From Amycolatopsis sp. FDAARGOS 1241 (GTDB lineage Bacteria > Actinomycetota > Actinomycetes > Mycobacteriales > Pseudonocardiaceae), in contig NZ_CP069526.1 of the NCBI RefSeq assembly GCF_016889705.1, forward strand, positions 5,766,001 to 5,830,000: DNA of 64,000 bases, given 5' to 3'. The notes under the pieces are model-generated. The model saw only the letters and a program-made list of their open reading frames with translations. It was not told the DNA's origin and did not search any database. Shown piece after piece: positions 36,843 to 46,329 of this stretch. How positions within the stretch are numbered: position 1 is the stretch's first letter; each line of letters opens with the position of its first letter. Made by a program: the position numbers and the translations under genes.

Positions 36843-37495
36843 GTGCCCAGCCACCCGAACCGGCCAGCCTGGTCCGCACCGCGTACCGGGCGATCCGTGC
36901 GGCTGTGCTGGAACGCGAGCTGCTGCCCGGCGAGCGCGTGACCGTGCGCCCGCTCGCCGAGCGCCTCGGTATCTCCCCCACCCCCGTGAAGGCCGCGCTG
37001 GCGATCCTCGAACGCGAGGGGTTCCTCGTCGCGCGGCAGCACTCCGGTTACTTCGTGGCCGAACTGAGCGTGGCCGACATGCGCGACATCTACGAACTGC
37101 GCTCGGCCGTGGACACCCTGGCCGCGCGCGACGTCGCCCGAGCACGCCCGGCCGAGCTGCTCGAGCGGCTCAGCGGCCTCGTCGCCGGCCAGCACGCTGC
37201 CCTCTCCGCAGGGGACGTGCCCCGCTACGCGGAGCTCGACCGGCAGTTCCACGCCCTCATCTGGCAGGGCTCGGCCAACCGCCGGCTCCTCGCGATCGCC
37301 GACCTGCTCGGCGCACAGCTCCAGCTGGGTCAGAACGTGACCATCACCGTGCCCGGCCGTCCCGAAGCCAGCCTCGGCGAGCACCAGGAGATCCTGGACG
37401 CGCTCCGCTCGGGCGACACGGCGGCCGCGGAACAGGCGACGCGCAGACACGTCGCGCAGGTGATCCGCGCGCTGGAGTCGGCACTGCCGGAATGA
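36839..37495 (+). CDS. GntR-family regulator, FCD subfamily, of the peptide/amide operon
   Basis: 218 residues: winged HTH (about 15-75; YRAIRAAVLERELLPGERVTVRPLAERLGISPTPVKAALAILEREGF) and FCD domain (about 85-205) with ligand histidines in DRQFHALIWQ, GEHQEILDAL and RRHVAQVI. GTG 36839 overlaps the acylase stop. As the last gene of the operon it probably represses the promoter at 27716, and perhaps thrC, until an uptake product binds the FCD domain. Confidence 0.9.
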   Translation: MSAQPPEPASLVRTAYRAIRAAVLERELLPGERVTVRPLAERLGISPTPVKAALAILEREGFLVARQHSGYFVAELSVADMRDIYELRSAVDTLAARDVARARPAELLERLSGLVAGQHAALSAGDVPRYAELDRQFHALIWQGSANRRLLAIADLLGAQLQLGQNVTITVPGRPEASLGEHQEILDALRSGDTAAAEQATRRHVAQVIRALESALPE

Positions 37496-37545
37496 CAGGG
37501 TTTTCCGGAAACAGCAGTGCCTTCGGAGTCGATCGGAGGTGACAA

Positions 37546-38721
37546 GTGGACTTCGCGTTCACCGAAGACCAGGAAGCGGTGCGCCGCGGCGCCCGTGAGC
37601 TCGCGGCGAAGTTCCCCGACGAGTACTGGGCCCGCTGCGACGCCGAGGGCGAGTTCCCGTGGGACTTCTACACCGCGTTCGCCGACGCCGGCTGGCTCGG
37701 CATCGCGATCCCCGAAGAGTACGGCGGCGGTGGGCTCGGGATCTTCGAGGCCGCGTTGCTGCTGGAGGAGGTCGCGGCGTCGGGCGCCGGGATGAACGGG
37801 TGCAGCACCATGCACCTGACCATCTTCGGGCTGAACACGATCGTCAAGCACGGCAGCGCCGAGTTGCGTGAGGAGATCCTCCCGCGCGCGGCCGACGGGT
37901 CGCTGCATGTCTGCTTCGGCGTCACCGAACCGGACGCGGGCACCGACACCACGCGCATCCGCACCTTCGCGCGCCGCGACGGCGGTGACAACGCGGGCTA
38001 CGTGATCGACGGCCGCAAGGTCTGGATCACCAAGGCGGGGCAGTCGCAGAAGATGGTGCTCATCGCGCGCACCACGCCGCTCGAGGAGGTCACGCGGCCG
38101 ACCGACGGGATGTCGCTGTTCCTCGTGGACGTCGACCCGGCGGCGATCACGCTCAACGCGATCCCCAAGCTGGGCCGCAACGCCGTCAGCTCGTACGAGG
38201 TCGCGATCGACGGCCTGCGCGTGCCGGCGTCGGCGCGGATCGGCGAGGAGGGCCAGGGGTTCAAGTACCTGCTCGACGGGCTGAACCCGGAACGCATCCT
38301 GCTCGCCCACGAGGCGCTGGGCATCGGCCGCGCCGCCGTCGAACACGCGGTGTCCTACGCGAAGGACCGCGTCGTGTTCAACCGGCCGATCGGGCAGAAC
38401 CAGGGCATCGCGTTCCCCCTCGCCGAAGCCCAGACCCGGCTCGACGCCGCCGCGCTCATGGCCCGCAACGCCGCCTGGCGCTACGACCGCGGTCTCTCGT
38501 GCGGCCGGGAGGCCAACATGGCCAAGTTCCTGTGCGCCGACGCGGGATTCACGGCCGCTGACCAGGCCGTCCAGACCCTCGGCGGCATGGGCTACGCCAA
38601 GGAGTACCACGTCGAACGCTACTTCCGCGAAGCGCGGCTGCTGCGGCTCGCGCCGGTCAGCCAGGAGATGGTGCTGAACTACGTTTCGACGCACGTGCTC
38701 GGGCTGCCCAAGTCCTACTGA
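37546..38721 (+). CDS. Acyl-CoA dehydrogenase
   Basis: 391 residues with family order: N-terminal helical domain, FGVTEPDAGTDTTRI (FAD-binding), VWITKAGQS, and the C-terminal helical domain with QTLGGMGYAKEYHVERYFREARLLRLAPVSQEM. It desaturates an acyl-CoA with electrons passed to ETF. GTG 37546 follows CGGAGGTGACAA. It lies 50 bp after gntR on the same strand, so it may read through from the operon. It could process an acyl group released by the acylase, but no CoA ligase is visible nearby. Confidence 0.92.
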   Translation: MDFAFTEDQEAVRRGARELAAKFPDEYWARCDAEGEFPWDFYTAFADAGWLGIAIPEEYGGGGLGIFEAALLLEEVAASGAGMNGCSTMHLTIFGLNTIVKHGSAELREEILPRAADGSLHVCFGVTEPDAGTDTTRIRTFARRDGGDNAGYVIDGRKVWITKAGQSQKMVLIARTTPLEEVTRPTDGMSLFLVDVDPAAITLNAIPKLGRNAVSSYEVAIDGLRVPASARIGEEGQGFKYLLDGLNPERILLAHEALGIGRAAVEHAVSYAKDRVVFNRPIGQNQGIAFPLAEAQTRLDAAALMARNAAWRYDRGLSCGREANMAKFLCADAGFTAADQAVQTLGGMGYAKEYHVERYFREARLLRLAPVSQEMVLNYVSTHVLGLPKSY

Positions 38722-38730
38722 CGACAAACC

Positions 38731-38768
38731 GAGCGGTCCCGTCCGGGTGACTCCGGACGGGACCGCTC
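38731..38768. terminator. Strong bidirectional terminator
   Basis: A 16-bp perfect stem, GAGCGGTCCCGTCCGG (38731-38746) with its complement at 38753-38768, a 6-nt loop and GTGTTTTGTTGT following. It lies between the convergent acyl-CoA dehydrogenase and sedolisin-type protease genes. Confidence 0.85.
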
Positions 38769-38785
38769 GTGTTTTGTTGTCCTGC

Positions 38786-41700
38786 CTAGATCTTCGGCAA
38801 CGCCACGTCGGTCACCGTGGCTTGCCCGGCCTGCACCTTCGTCTGCCGGAACTGCGGCTGGTAACCGTTGGCGGCGATCGTGACCACCAGCGGGTTGTAA
38901 CCCTTGTCCAGCCACAGCCGGTAGTGGCCGTGCGCGTCGGTCTTGAGGGTGTACGACACTTCGCCGCACACTCCGTTGTGGACCATCGTGCACACCTGCA
39001 CCGTGGCGTTCGCGATCGGTGCGCCCGACGCGGTGTCGGTGACCGTGCCCGAGAGTTCACCCCACGCCCTGGGCGGCGCGGCCTGCAGCGAGACGGGCAG
39101 GGCCGGTACGGCGTACGGCGAATCGGTGTCGAGCCCGATCGTCGCCGTGTACTCGCCGGGCTGGGTGACCTTGCCGGAGTCGACGGTCACGGTGACCTTG
39201 GTCGTGGCGCCGGGCGCGAGGTCCAGCTCCGTGCTCGCCTCCGACAGCCAGCCGGCGTCGTCGTCACCGCACTGGTCGTAGCCCGGCAGCGCCGCCGTGG
39301 TGCGCAGCGCCGGCACCAGCGAGCCGACCTGGTACAGCGCGCAGGCACCGCGGCCACCGCCGTAGTACTCCTGCGGCAGGTCCGGCAGCGACGACCACTT
39401 GTCGCTCACCGGGTCGTACTCGATGGTGTGCGCGGTTTCGCCGAGCGGCACCTTCGGGCCGCCGCCGGTGAATCCGCCGGCGAGCTGCAGGCGGCCGTTC
39501 GCCCCGCTGTAGGCCATTTGCGACACGGTGTACGGCGCGTCGGCCACCTTCGTCCACGTGCCGGCAGCCGGCTTGAACACGTAGGCCGAGCTCGTGTTCA
39601 CCCCGCCGGAGAGGTAGCCACCCGCGCAGACGAGTTCACTGTGGACGCCCGCGCAGGCCGCATCGCTCTCGGCCTCCGGGTAGTCGGGCAGCGCCGACCA
39701 GGTGTTGCGCGCCGGGTCGTAGACATACGCCGACTTCACCGGGTCCTGGCCGCACACCGTCACGCAGCCGCCGACCACGTACAGCTTCCCGCCCAGCGTG
39801 GCCGCGGTGCCGCCGTACAGCTTCGCCGGCAGGTCCGCCAGCCGCGACCACGTGTCCGTTTCCGGGTGGTAGGCGTAGGTCGTGGACAGGATTCCGGGCA
39901 TCCCGGCGCCGCCGACGACGTAGAGCGAACCGTTCAGGAACGCCGCCGCGCCGCGCATCACCGGTTCCGGCATGTCCGCGATCGGCGACCACGCCGCGGT
40001 GACAGGGTCGTACACGTAGCTGCGCGCCGAGGGCGAGAGCATGTGCATGGGCATGCCGCCTGCGCTGTAGACCTTGCCCTGGTACGCCCCGAGGGCACTG
40101 GTGTAGGTGAACTCCGGGACGTTCGCCATCGGCTGCCAGCCCGTTGCCGCCGACGGGTCGACCGCGGTGAACCCGGTGGCGTGCTCCCCGAGCGACACGT
40201 GGAGGGGCGCCGTGCCGGAGTTGGTGAGCTTCACCGTCTGGGTGGCGACCTCTCCCATCGTCTTGCTCACGGCCAGCCCCGTCGAGCCGACGGCCAGCTG
40301 CCCGGCCTTGAGCTTGACGTCCTGGCGAGCCACCGAGTTCAGCCCCGTGGTCGTCGACAGCGCCGGCGACGTGTAGCGCGGCAGGGTCGCCGTGTACTGG
40401 TGCGTGCCGGTGGTGTCGAACAGCTCGTAGAAGCCGTCGGCCAGCGCCGCGTCGTCCGGCGTCGCCACGCTGACCGCCGAGTGCGCCGCGGCGGCCGAGT
40501 CGGCGACCGTCGCGTCGTCGAGCGGCTCACCGGTGTTGGCGTCGGTGACGGCGCCCGTGACGAGACCACCGTCGACGGGCGAGCACGAGCCGATCACGAC
40601 GTCGTCGACCTCGGCGAGCGAACCGCCGCCGCCCTGGAAGTGGAACCGCACGCCCACGGACTGCTTGCCCGCGGCCTGCGGCACCGGGATCGACACCTGC
40701 GACTGCACGACGCTCGTGGTCTGGTGCCACACCGTGGTCCACGTGGCGCCGCCGTCGAGGGACAGGTCGGCGTCGAACGAGGTCCCGGCGTCCGGCACGT
40801 ACACGCCGCCGAACGACAGCACGGGCGCGGCGTCCCCGGTCAGGTCCACGTCCGGAGATACCAGCGTGGTGTCCTCCGCCTTGCCGTCGCGGGTCAGCGG
40901 GCTCGCGAGGGCGTAGTTGCCGCTGCTGATGAAGTTGTACAGCTCGGTGTTGTCGTCGAAGACCCAGCCGGTGGCAGCCGGGTCGGCGTTGGCGAGGGTC
41001 CAACCGTCCTTCGGTGTGGTGCCGAGCCAGCCGTCGAAGTGCGTCAGCGCGGCGTGGCCGTAACCGAGCGCGGTGCACGCGTCCGGATCCATCGTCGCGG
41101 TGAAGTCCTGCCGCACACCGGCGTCCCCGACGGTCACCTTCGGGTCGAGCTGCCGGTAACCGGGCAGGACCGGGCTGACGTGGAGCTGGTAGTCCGCGCC
41201 CTGGGGCAGGTCGACGCTGTAGCGGCCCGAGAACGGGTCGGTGAACACCGCGCCGTTCGGGTAACCGTCGATGGTGATCTCGGCATAGAGCGGCCAGCCG
41301 TGCCCGGAGCCGTCGGTGACGGTGCCCGACACGGTCTGCGTGGCGATCTTCGTGACCGAGTAGTCGGACGCGGCCGCCTGACCGTCCACGATGGACAGCG
41401 AACCGCTGCCCGCTTCGTAACCGAACCGGGTCACCTGGACCTGGTAGGAGTCGGCGGCGACGGCGAGGTGGTAGGCGCCCTGCGCGTCGGTCGTCGCGTG
41501 GTAGACGTTACCGGTGACCGTGCCCGTCGCCGTCACCGTGGCGCCCGCGATCGCCGCGCCGGCGGAGTCGCGGACGTGTCCGTCGACCGTCCCTTGTGGA
41601 GTGTAGGCGAGCGTGGCGACACCGTGCGGTGAACCGAGGCCGGTCGGGCCGTCCCAGCCGGGACCGGCGGTGCACAGCACGGTGCCGCACGTGCCGTTGG

Positions 41701-42964
41701 TGCCCTCGGTGACGTCGTAGAGGTCGTTGCCGTGGTTGAAGTACGGGTAGGTCGCGGGGTTCGTGCCCGGTCGCGGGTCACCGGCAAGCGCGTACATCGC
41801 GGCAATCAGTGGCGAAGACAGGCTCGTGCCACCCACCTGACCCCAGCCGCCGGTCTTGCCCGTGTCGTAGATCGCGAAGCCGCTCGCCGGGTCGGCGATC
41901 GCGGAGACGTCGGCGATGGCGCGGTTCGCGCACCCGGTGGCCACGTCCTGCTGGTAGGCGGGCTTCGCCTCGTACGGGGAGCAGCCCGAGCCGGCGTCGG
42001 ACCAGGCCTGCTCGCTCCAGCCGCGCGGGTTCGCCGGGTCGCGGTAGAGGTTCGTGCCACCGGCGGCGACGACGTCCGGGTTCGAGGCGGGCCAGTCCTG
42101 CCTGGCGTAGGCGTGGTCACCGGTCGAGGCGACCATGGCGACGCCGGGCACGCTGTAGTGCGAGTCGAGCGTGCCCTGTTCCGGGTCCTCGCCGTCGATG
42201 CCGTAGGAGTTCGACACGAACTTCGCGCCGAGCTTCACCGCGGTGTCCACGCCGACGACGATGTCGTACGGGCTCGTCGAATCCGCTTCCACGAGCAGGA
42301 TGTGGCACGCGGGACAGGCGGCGGACACGGCGTCGAGGTCGAGGGAGGTTTCCTGCGCCCAGCCGTCGTCATCGGCCGGGAAGTAGATGCCGCCGCGCTG
42401 GTCGACCTTGCGGAAGCAGCCGTTGTCCGTCGTGCAGGCGGGCAGGCCGTACTGCGCGCGGTACACCGCGAGGTCCGCCTCGGCGTGGGAGTCGCCGAGG
42501 GCGTCGATGATGGCGACGGTCTTGCCGGCGCCGCCGTCGGGCAGGTCGTAGGCGGCCTGGATGTCGGCCGGGCCGAGCGAGTCCGGCAGCGGACCGGCGG
42601 CACTGGTCAGCGGGCGGAGGTCCTTGCCCGCCTTGAACAGCGAGTTGCAGGTGACGACGCGCGGCTTCGGCTTGGCCGGGTTGCAGCCGGCCGGCGCGTA
42701 CAGCGCCTTCGGCGGCTTCGCGGCGGTTTTGCCGGTCGTGGTCTGGGTGGCCTTGGCGGTCGCGGCGGGCTTGGCGTCGCCGGACGTGGCGGCCGCGTCG
42801 AGCGCGATGTGCGCGGCCGATGCCCCTGACGCCGACGCGGGCGCGGTGGCCGCGATCGGGTTGTCGCCGGGTGAGAGGGCGGGTTGGGTGGTGCCGACGA
42901 CCAGCGCGAGGCCGGCCAGCACCGGGACAGCGAGCGCCAGCAGGCGCCCCCGGGGGACTCTCAA
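38786..42964 (-). CDS. Giant secreted sedolisin-like (S53) protease with Kelch and carboxypeptidase-regulatory domains
   Basis: About 1,390 residues. A signal peptide (LLALAVPVLAGLALVVG) is followed by an Ala/Lys/Thr linker. A subtilase-like catalytic domain of about 370 residues has the S53 Glu/Asp pair in AQETSLDLD and the nucleophile in GGTSLSSP. Next come two carboxypeptidase-regulatory-like beta domains (GTVDGHVRDSAG..., VSGTVTDGSG...), a jelly-roll-like region with V-D-D-V-V-I-G, a third such domain, about five Kelch repeats (GGKLYVVGG-like), and a final regulatory-like domain. It is likely a cell-surface or secreted protease that binds polymers. TTG 42964 behind GGAAGGAAA is preferred; GTG 43006 is the longer alternative. 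Confidence 0.85.
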   Translation of the reverse strand: MRVPRGRLLALAVPVLAGLALVVGTTQPALSPGDNPIAATAPASASGASAAHIALDAAATSGDAKPAATAKATQTTTGKTAAKPPKALYAPAGCNPAKPKPRVVTCNSLFKAGKDLRPLTSAAGPLPDSLGPADIQAAYDLPDGGAGKTVAIIDALGDSHAEADLAVYRAQYGLPACTTDNGCFRKVDQRGGIYFPADDDGWAQETSLDLDAVSAACPACHILLVEADSTSPYDIVVGVDTAVKLGAKFVSNSYGIDGEDPEQGTLDSHYSVPGVAMVASTGDHAYARQDWPASNPDVVAAGGTNLYRDPANPRGWSEQAWSDAGSGCSPYEAKPAYQQDVATGCANRAIADVSAIADPASGFAIYDTGKTGGWGQVGGTSLSSPLIAAMYALAGDPRPGTNPATYPYFNHGNDLYDVTEGTNGTCGTVLCTAGPGWDGPTGLGSPHGVATLAYTPQGTVDGHVRDSAGAAIAGATVTATGTVTGNVYHATTDAQGAYHLAVAADSYQVQVTRFGYEAGSGSLSIVDGQAAASDYSVTKIATQTVSGTVTDGSGHGWPLYAEITIDGYPNGAVFTDPFSGRYSVDLPQGADYQLHVSPVLPGYRQLDPKVTVGDAGVRQDFTATMDPDACTALGYGHAALTHFDGWLGTTPKDGWTLANADPAATGWVFDDNTELYNFISSGNYALASPLTRDGKAEDTTLVSPDVDLTGDAAPVLSFGGVYVPDAGTSFDADLSLDGGATWTTVWHQTTSVVQSQVSIPVPQAAGKQSVGVRFHFQGGGGSLAEVDDVVIGSCSPVDGGLVTGAVTDANTGEPLDDATVADSAAAAHSAVSVATPDDAALADGFYELFDTTGTHQYTATLPRYTSPALSTTTGLNSVARQDVKLKAGQLAVGSTGLAVSKTMGEVATQTVKLTNSGTAPLHVSLGEHATGFTAVDPSAATGWQPMANVPEFTYTSALGAYQGKVYSAGGMPMHMLSPSARSYVYDPVTAAWSPIADMPEPVMRGAAAFLNGSLYVVGGAGMPGILSTTYAYHPETDTWSRLADLPAKLYGGTAATLGGKLYVVGGCVTVCGQDPVKSAYVYDPARNTWSALPDYPEAESDAACAGVHSELVCAGGYLSGGVNTSSAYVFKPAAGTWTKVADAPYTVSQMAYSGANGRLQLAGGFTGGGPKVPLGETAHTIEYDPVSDKWSSLPDLPQEYYGGGRGACALYQVGSLVPALRTTAALPGYDQCGDDDAGWLSEASTELDLAPGATTKVTVTVDSGKVTQPGEYTATIGLDTDSPYAVPALPVSLQAAPPRAWGELSGTVTDTASGAPIANATVQVCTMVHNGVCGEVSYTLKTDAHGHYRLWLDKGYNPLVVTIAANGYQPQFRQTKVQAGQATVTDVALPKI

Positions 42965-43258
42965 GGAGGGTTTCCTTCCGTTCGCCCGCGCCCGACGAGG
43001 CGTCACAGGGGTTCGTAACCCGCGGGCCGCTCGCGCCCGTGGTCCTCGTCTGCGCGGCGGGACCGTTCGCCGGGCCGCGGTGCGGCTTCGGCGGGATCCG
43101 CGGTGGTGGGGTGGGGATCCGTTCCCGCGGCGGGCCGGGGAGGCACGGTGCCGCCGGGGCCAGTGGTGCAGTCCACCGGACGGTCATCGTCGGGTCTCGT
43201 CGCGTTCACCGGCGAAGTATCGGGGCGCACGGGCCGCGTTCGCGATTGGGCGGATGAC

Positions 43259-46129
43259 CTAATCTACGGGCGCGGCCCGGTCGGCGGGCTTGATCCCGGC
43301 CTGGGTCGCGCTCACTGCGAGCGCCGTGCGCGAGGTGACGTGGTGCTTGCGCATCGCCGAGTTCAGCTGCGCGGCCACGGTCTTCGGCGAGCGCGAGAGC
43401 ACCTGCGCGATCTCCGGGTTGGTCAGGCCGGTCAGCAGCAGCCGCACCACTTCCAGCTCACGCGGGGACAGCTGGTCGCCGTAGCCGCGCCGGCCGCCGC
43501 GCCACACGGACGAGGTGGCGCCGTGCTCACGCTGGGCGGCGCGGGCGCGTTCCGCGGCGGCCGTCGCGCCAAGACTTTCGTATCCGGCCAGGACTTCCTC
43601 GAGGCGGTCGAGCCCCTCGGTCCGGGTGTCGGCACCGGCGAGCAGGCACGCGGCTTCGCGTTCGCGCGCCAGCAAAGCGTCGTACGGCCGGGGCAGCTCG
43701 GCCCACGCGGCCGCGGCGGCTGCCCACGCCTGCGCGGCCTGCGTCTGGTCCCCGCTCGTCTGCGTCACGAGTGCCCGGCAGACCAGCGCTGCTGCCGCGA
43801 CCGTCGCGCCGCTGCGGCTCGCGGCGAACTCCGCCGCGAGCTGTTGCGCTTCCGCGCCGCGCCCGGCGGCGAGCAGCGCTTCGACGCGCACGGGCGCAAG
43901 TTCTTGCGCCCACAGCCAGATCTGCTTGTGCGCCACCACGGCCATCGGCTCCTCGGTGACTTCGAGCGCTTCGGCGACGCGGCCGGCGGCGAGGTGCAGC
44001 CGGGCGAGCGCGGCCGCGGGTTCGAGGGGCATGTCGGCGATCCCGCGCCGGCGGGTCTCGTCGAGCACGAGCTTCAGCTTCCGTTCGACGTCGGGTCCCG
44101 GCGCGGTGGCCGCTTCCAGCAACGCGCCCACGAGCGTCGTGTCGAGCTGGATGAGCGGTTCCTCGGCGAGGTCGGCGAATCCGGCGACCCGCTCGGCGAG
44201 CCCGCGCCACGCGCCCGTGAGCCAGTCGAGGCGGATGAGCGTCGCCAGGACCATGTCGCGCAGCCGCTGCAGCCCATGGCGTTGCGCCAGCTCGACGCCC
44301 CGCGTCAGCTTGGCCCGGGCTTCGCCGTAACGGCCCCAGTGCAGTGCGGCGTCGCCGAAGTTCAGCAGGCCGCGGGTGATCTGCAGCGGATCACGCGGGT
44401 CGTCGTCGGGCACGGTCGCGGCGACGGCCCAGCCCGCTTCGTCGCCCATCTCCAGCAACGCCGTCGCCCGGTCCACGATGAACGACAGCCGTTCGTCCTC
44501 CGGCACGGCCGAGCGGATGACGGTTTCGGCGCGGTCGAGCCATTCCCGGTGCTCCGGTGCGGACCACGCCGTGCCGGCGGGGCGGCCGAGCACCGACATC
44601 GCCTGCGCGACCGCGACCGGGTTGTCCACCAGGTCGGGGATCGCGCGGGCCAGCTCGGCGGCGCCGGTCGCGTAGTCCCCGGCGTGCATCAGCAATCGGC
44701 CGAGCTGGCTGCGGATCTCGGCGCGCTCGCGGCGGTCGAGCACCGCGCTGTCGAGCACGCCGCGCACCGTGCGCACGAGGTCGACGCGGCCCAGGTACCC
44801 GGTGAACGCGAACAGCGGGGTTTTGCGCGCCAGCCGCGCCACGGCCGTCGGCGGCAGCTCGGGCTCCGCCAGCAGGCCGTGCAGGAACGACACGGCGGTG
44901 TGGTGGTCACCGGACGCGAGCGCGAGGTCCGCCGCGCGTTCGGCGTACTCGCACCACTTCGCCGTCTCGCCCGCCTCGCGGAAGTGGTGCGCCAGCACGG
45001 CGACCGGCGCGGGGTCGCGCGCGGCGAGCGCCCGGCCCGAACGCCGGTGCAATTCGCGGCGTTCCCGTCCGCCGATGCCGTCGTACACCGCTTTGGCGGC
45101 CAGCAGGTGCCGGAACGCGAGCCGGCCGCGGTCGTCGTCGGCGAGCAGGCCGCTGCGCGCGGCCTCGTCGATCGCCCGGCCCGCCCGCTCGGCGGGCAGC
45201 CCGCCGACCTCGGTGACGTCGTCCTCGGTCGCGGGGGTCGACAGCACGGCGCACGCTTTGAGCGCCGCCTGCGCGTCGGGCGTGAGCCGCACGAGGCGCT
45301 CAGCCACGGCGTCGCGGATCGTCGGCGGCACGGCGATCTCGTCGAGCGAGCGGCGGATCCACTCGCCGCCCTGGCGGATGAGGTCGGCGCGGTCGCGCAG
45401 CAGCCGCACGGATTCCTCGAGGGCGAACGGGATGCCATCGGTGTGCCGGTGCAGGAACCGCGCGAACGGCTCGGACACGCGCTCGTCGCCCAGCATCGAT
45501 GACACGAGGTCCGCGGTCTGGGCCACGTCGAGCGCGCCGAGCGTGATGCGCGGGTAGCGCGACGACAGGCGCAGCAGCAGGCTGTCATCGCCCACCTCGT
45601 CGGGCCGGTAGGTCAGCACGAGCCCGGGGCAGCGGTCCTGGCGGGCGGCGAGGAAGAGCAGGAACTCCAGCGTCGTCTCGTCGGCCCAGTGCACGTCCTC
45701 GACCACGAGCACGCCGACCTCGAAGCGGTCGAGCAGTTCGCCGAGCGCACGCAGGAGCCGGTGGCGGGCGGCACCCGCGTCGGCCAGGCCTTCGGGCGCC
45801 GGCGGCAGGTCCCATTCGGGGAAGAGCGGTCGCAGCGTGCCTACCAGCGGGCTCAGGTCCAGACCGGTGACGCCGGGGCGGGCTTGGCGCAGCGCGTCGA
45901 CGATCGGGCCGAGCGTGAGGGCTTCCCGCAGCGGCGGGCACCGGGCGACCAGCACACCCGGAGCCGGGAGCAGTTCCCGGACGAGCCGGCTCTTGCCGAT
46001 ACCCGCTTCGCCGGAGACGAGCACGACGCCGGGGTCGGCGAGGGCGGCGGTGAGCCGGGAGAGCTCGTGGTCGCGGCCGATGAGCCGGGGCGTGCCGACG
46101 GCGGGGAGGTCACGCGCGTCAGCCGTCAC
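43259..46129 (-). CDS. LAL-type LuxR regulator with AAA ATPase domain
   Basis: 956 residues: N-terminal AAA_16 ATPase (about 15-300) with Walker A GEAGIGKS and Walker B VLVVEDVHWAD; a long TPR-like helical middle (about 370-850); and a C-terminal LuxR helix-turn-helix (about 880-940; LSPRELEVVRLLLTGLTNPEIAQVLSRSPKTVAAQLNS). This is the large ATP-binding LuxR (LAL/MalT-like) family that switches on pathways in response to ligands. GTG 46129 follows GGGGGACAG. The next gene leftward is the giant protease (about 295 bp gap), which may be a target. Confidence 0.92.
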   Translation of the reverse strand: MTADARDLPAVGTPRLIGRDHELSRLTAALADPGVVLVSGEAGIGKSRLVRELLPAPGVLVARCPPLREALTLGPIVDALRQARPGVTGLDLSPLVGTLRPLFPEWDLPPAPEGLADAGAARHRLLRALGELLDRFEVGVLVVEDVHWADETTLEFLLFLAARQDRCPGLVLTYRPDEVGDDSLLLRLSSRYPRITLGALDVAQTADLVSSMLGDERVSEPFARFLHRHTDGIPFALEESVRLLRDRADLIRQGGEWIRRSLDEIAVPPTIRDAVAERLVRLTPDAQAALKACAVLSTPATEDDVTEVGGLPAERAGRAIDEAARSGLLADDDRGRLAFRHLLAAKAVYDGIGGRERRELHRRSGRALAARDPAPVAVLAHHFREAGETAKWCEYAERAADLALASGDHHTAVSFLHGLLAEPELPPTAVARLARKTPLFAFTGYLGRVDLVRTVRGVLDSAVLDRRERAEIRSQLGRLLMHAGDYATGAAELARAIPDLVDNPVAVAQAMSVLGRPAGTAWSAPEHREWLDRAETVIRSAVPEDERLSFIVDRATALLEMGDEAGWAVAATVPDDDPRDPLQITRGLLNFGDAALHWGRYGEARAKLTRGVELAQRHGLQRLRDMVLATLIRLDWLTGAWRGLAERVAGFADLAEEPLIQLDTTLVGALLEAATAPGPDVERKLKLVLDETRRRGIADMPLEPAAALARLHLAAGRVAEALEVTEEPMAVVAHKQIWLWAQELAPVRVEALLAAGRGAEAQQLAAEFAASRSGATVAAAALVCRALVTQTSGDQTQAAQAWAAAAAAWAELPRPYDALLAREREAACLLAGADTRTEGLDRLEEVLAGYESLGATAAAERARAAQREHGATSSVWRGGRRGYGDQLSPRELEVVRLLLTGLTNPEIAQVLSRSPKTVAAQLNSAMRKHHVTSRTALAVSATQAGIKPADRAAPVD

Positions 46130-46276
46130 CTGTCCCCCGTTCCTTCACCACCGGATGCGCCGTCGCAGGATTCTGGGCGGGTGAGGCGCCGGCGGGCAAG
46201 CGTTCCGGGTCGGGTTTCACACGTATGCAACGTGGTTCCGACAAAAAGAGACAGCCGCGCGGGAGCCGGGTCCGTC

Positions 46277-46308
46277 GCCGAACGGCGCAACACCCTGCGC
46301 CGTTCGGC
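46277..46308 (-). terminator. Hairpin downstream of NAD kinase
   Basis: A 13-bp perfect stem, GCCGAACGGCGCA (46277-46289) with its complement at 46296-46308 and a 6-nt loop, begins 22 bp after the NAD kinase stop. The rest of the 200-bp gap to 46129 should hold the LAL regulator promoter. Confidence 0.7.
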
Positions 46309-46329
46309 CGGGTCCGAAGAGGACGGTCC

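Noticed and set aside
37500..37512. TTTCCGGAAA palindrome before the acyl-CoA dehydrogenase
   Set aside because: Only a 10-bp palindrome with no second copy and close to the gntR stop; could be chance.
38747..41632. Long plus-strand frame of about 960 codons opposite the giant protease
   Set aside because: Arg/His/Val-rich composition typical of an antisense reading of high-GC coding DNA; the minus strand has clear protease, Kelch and signal-peptide features.
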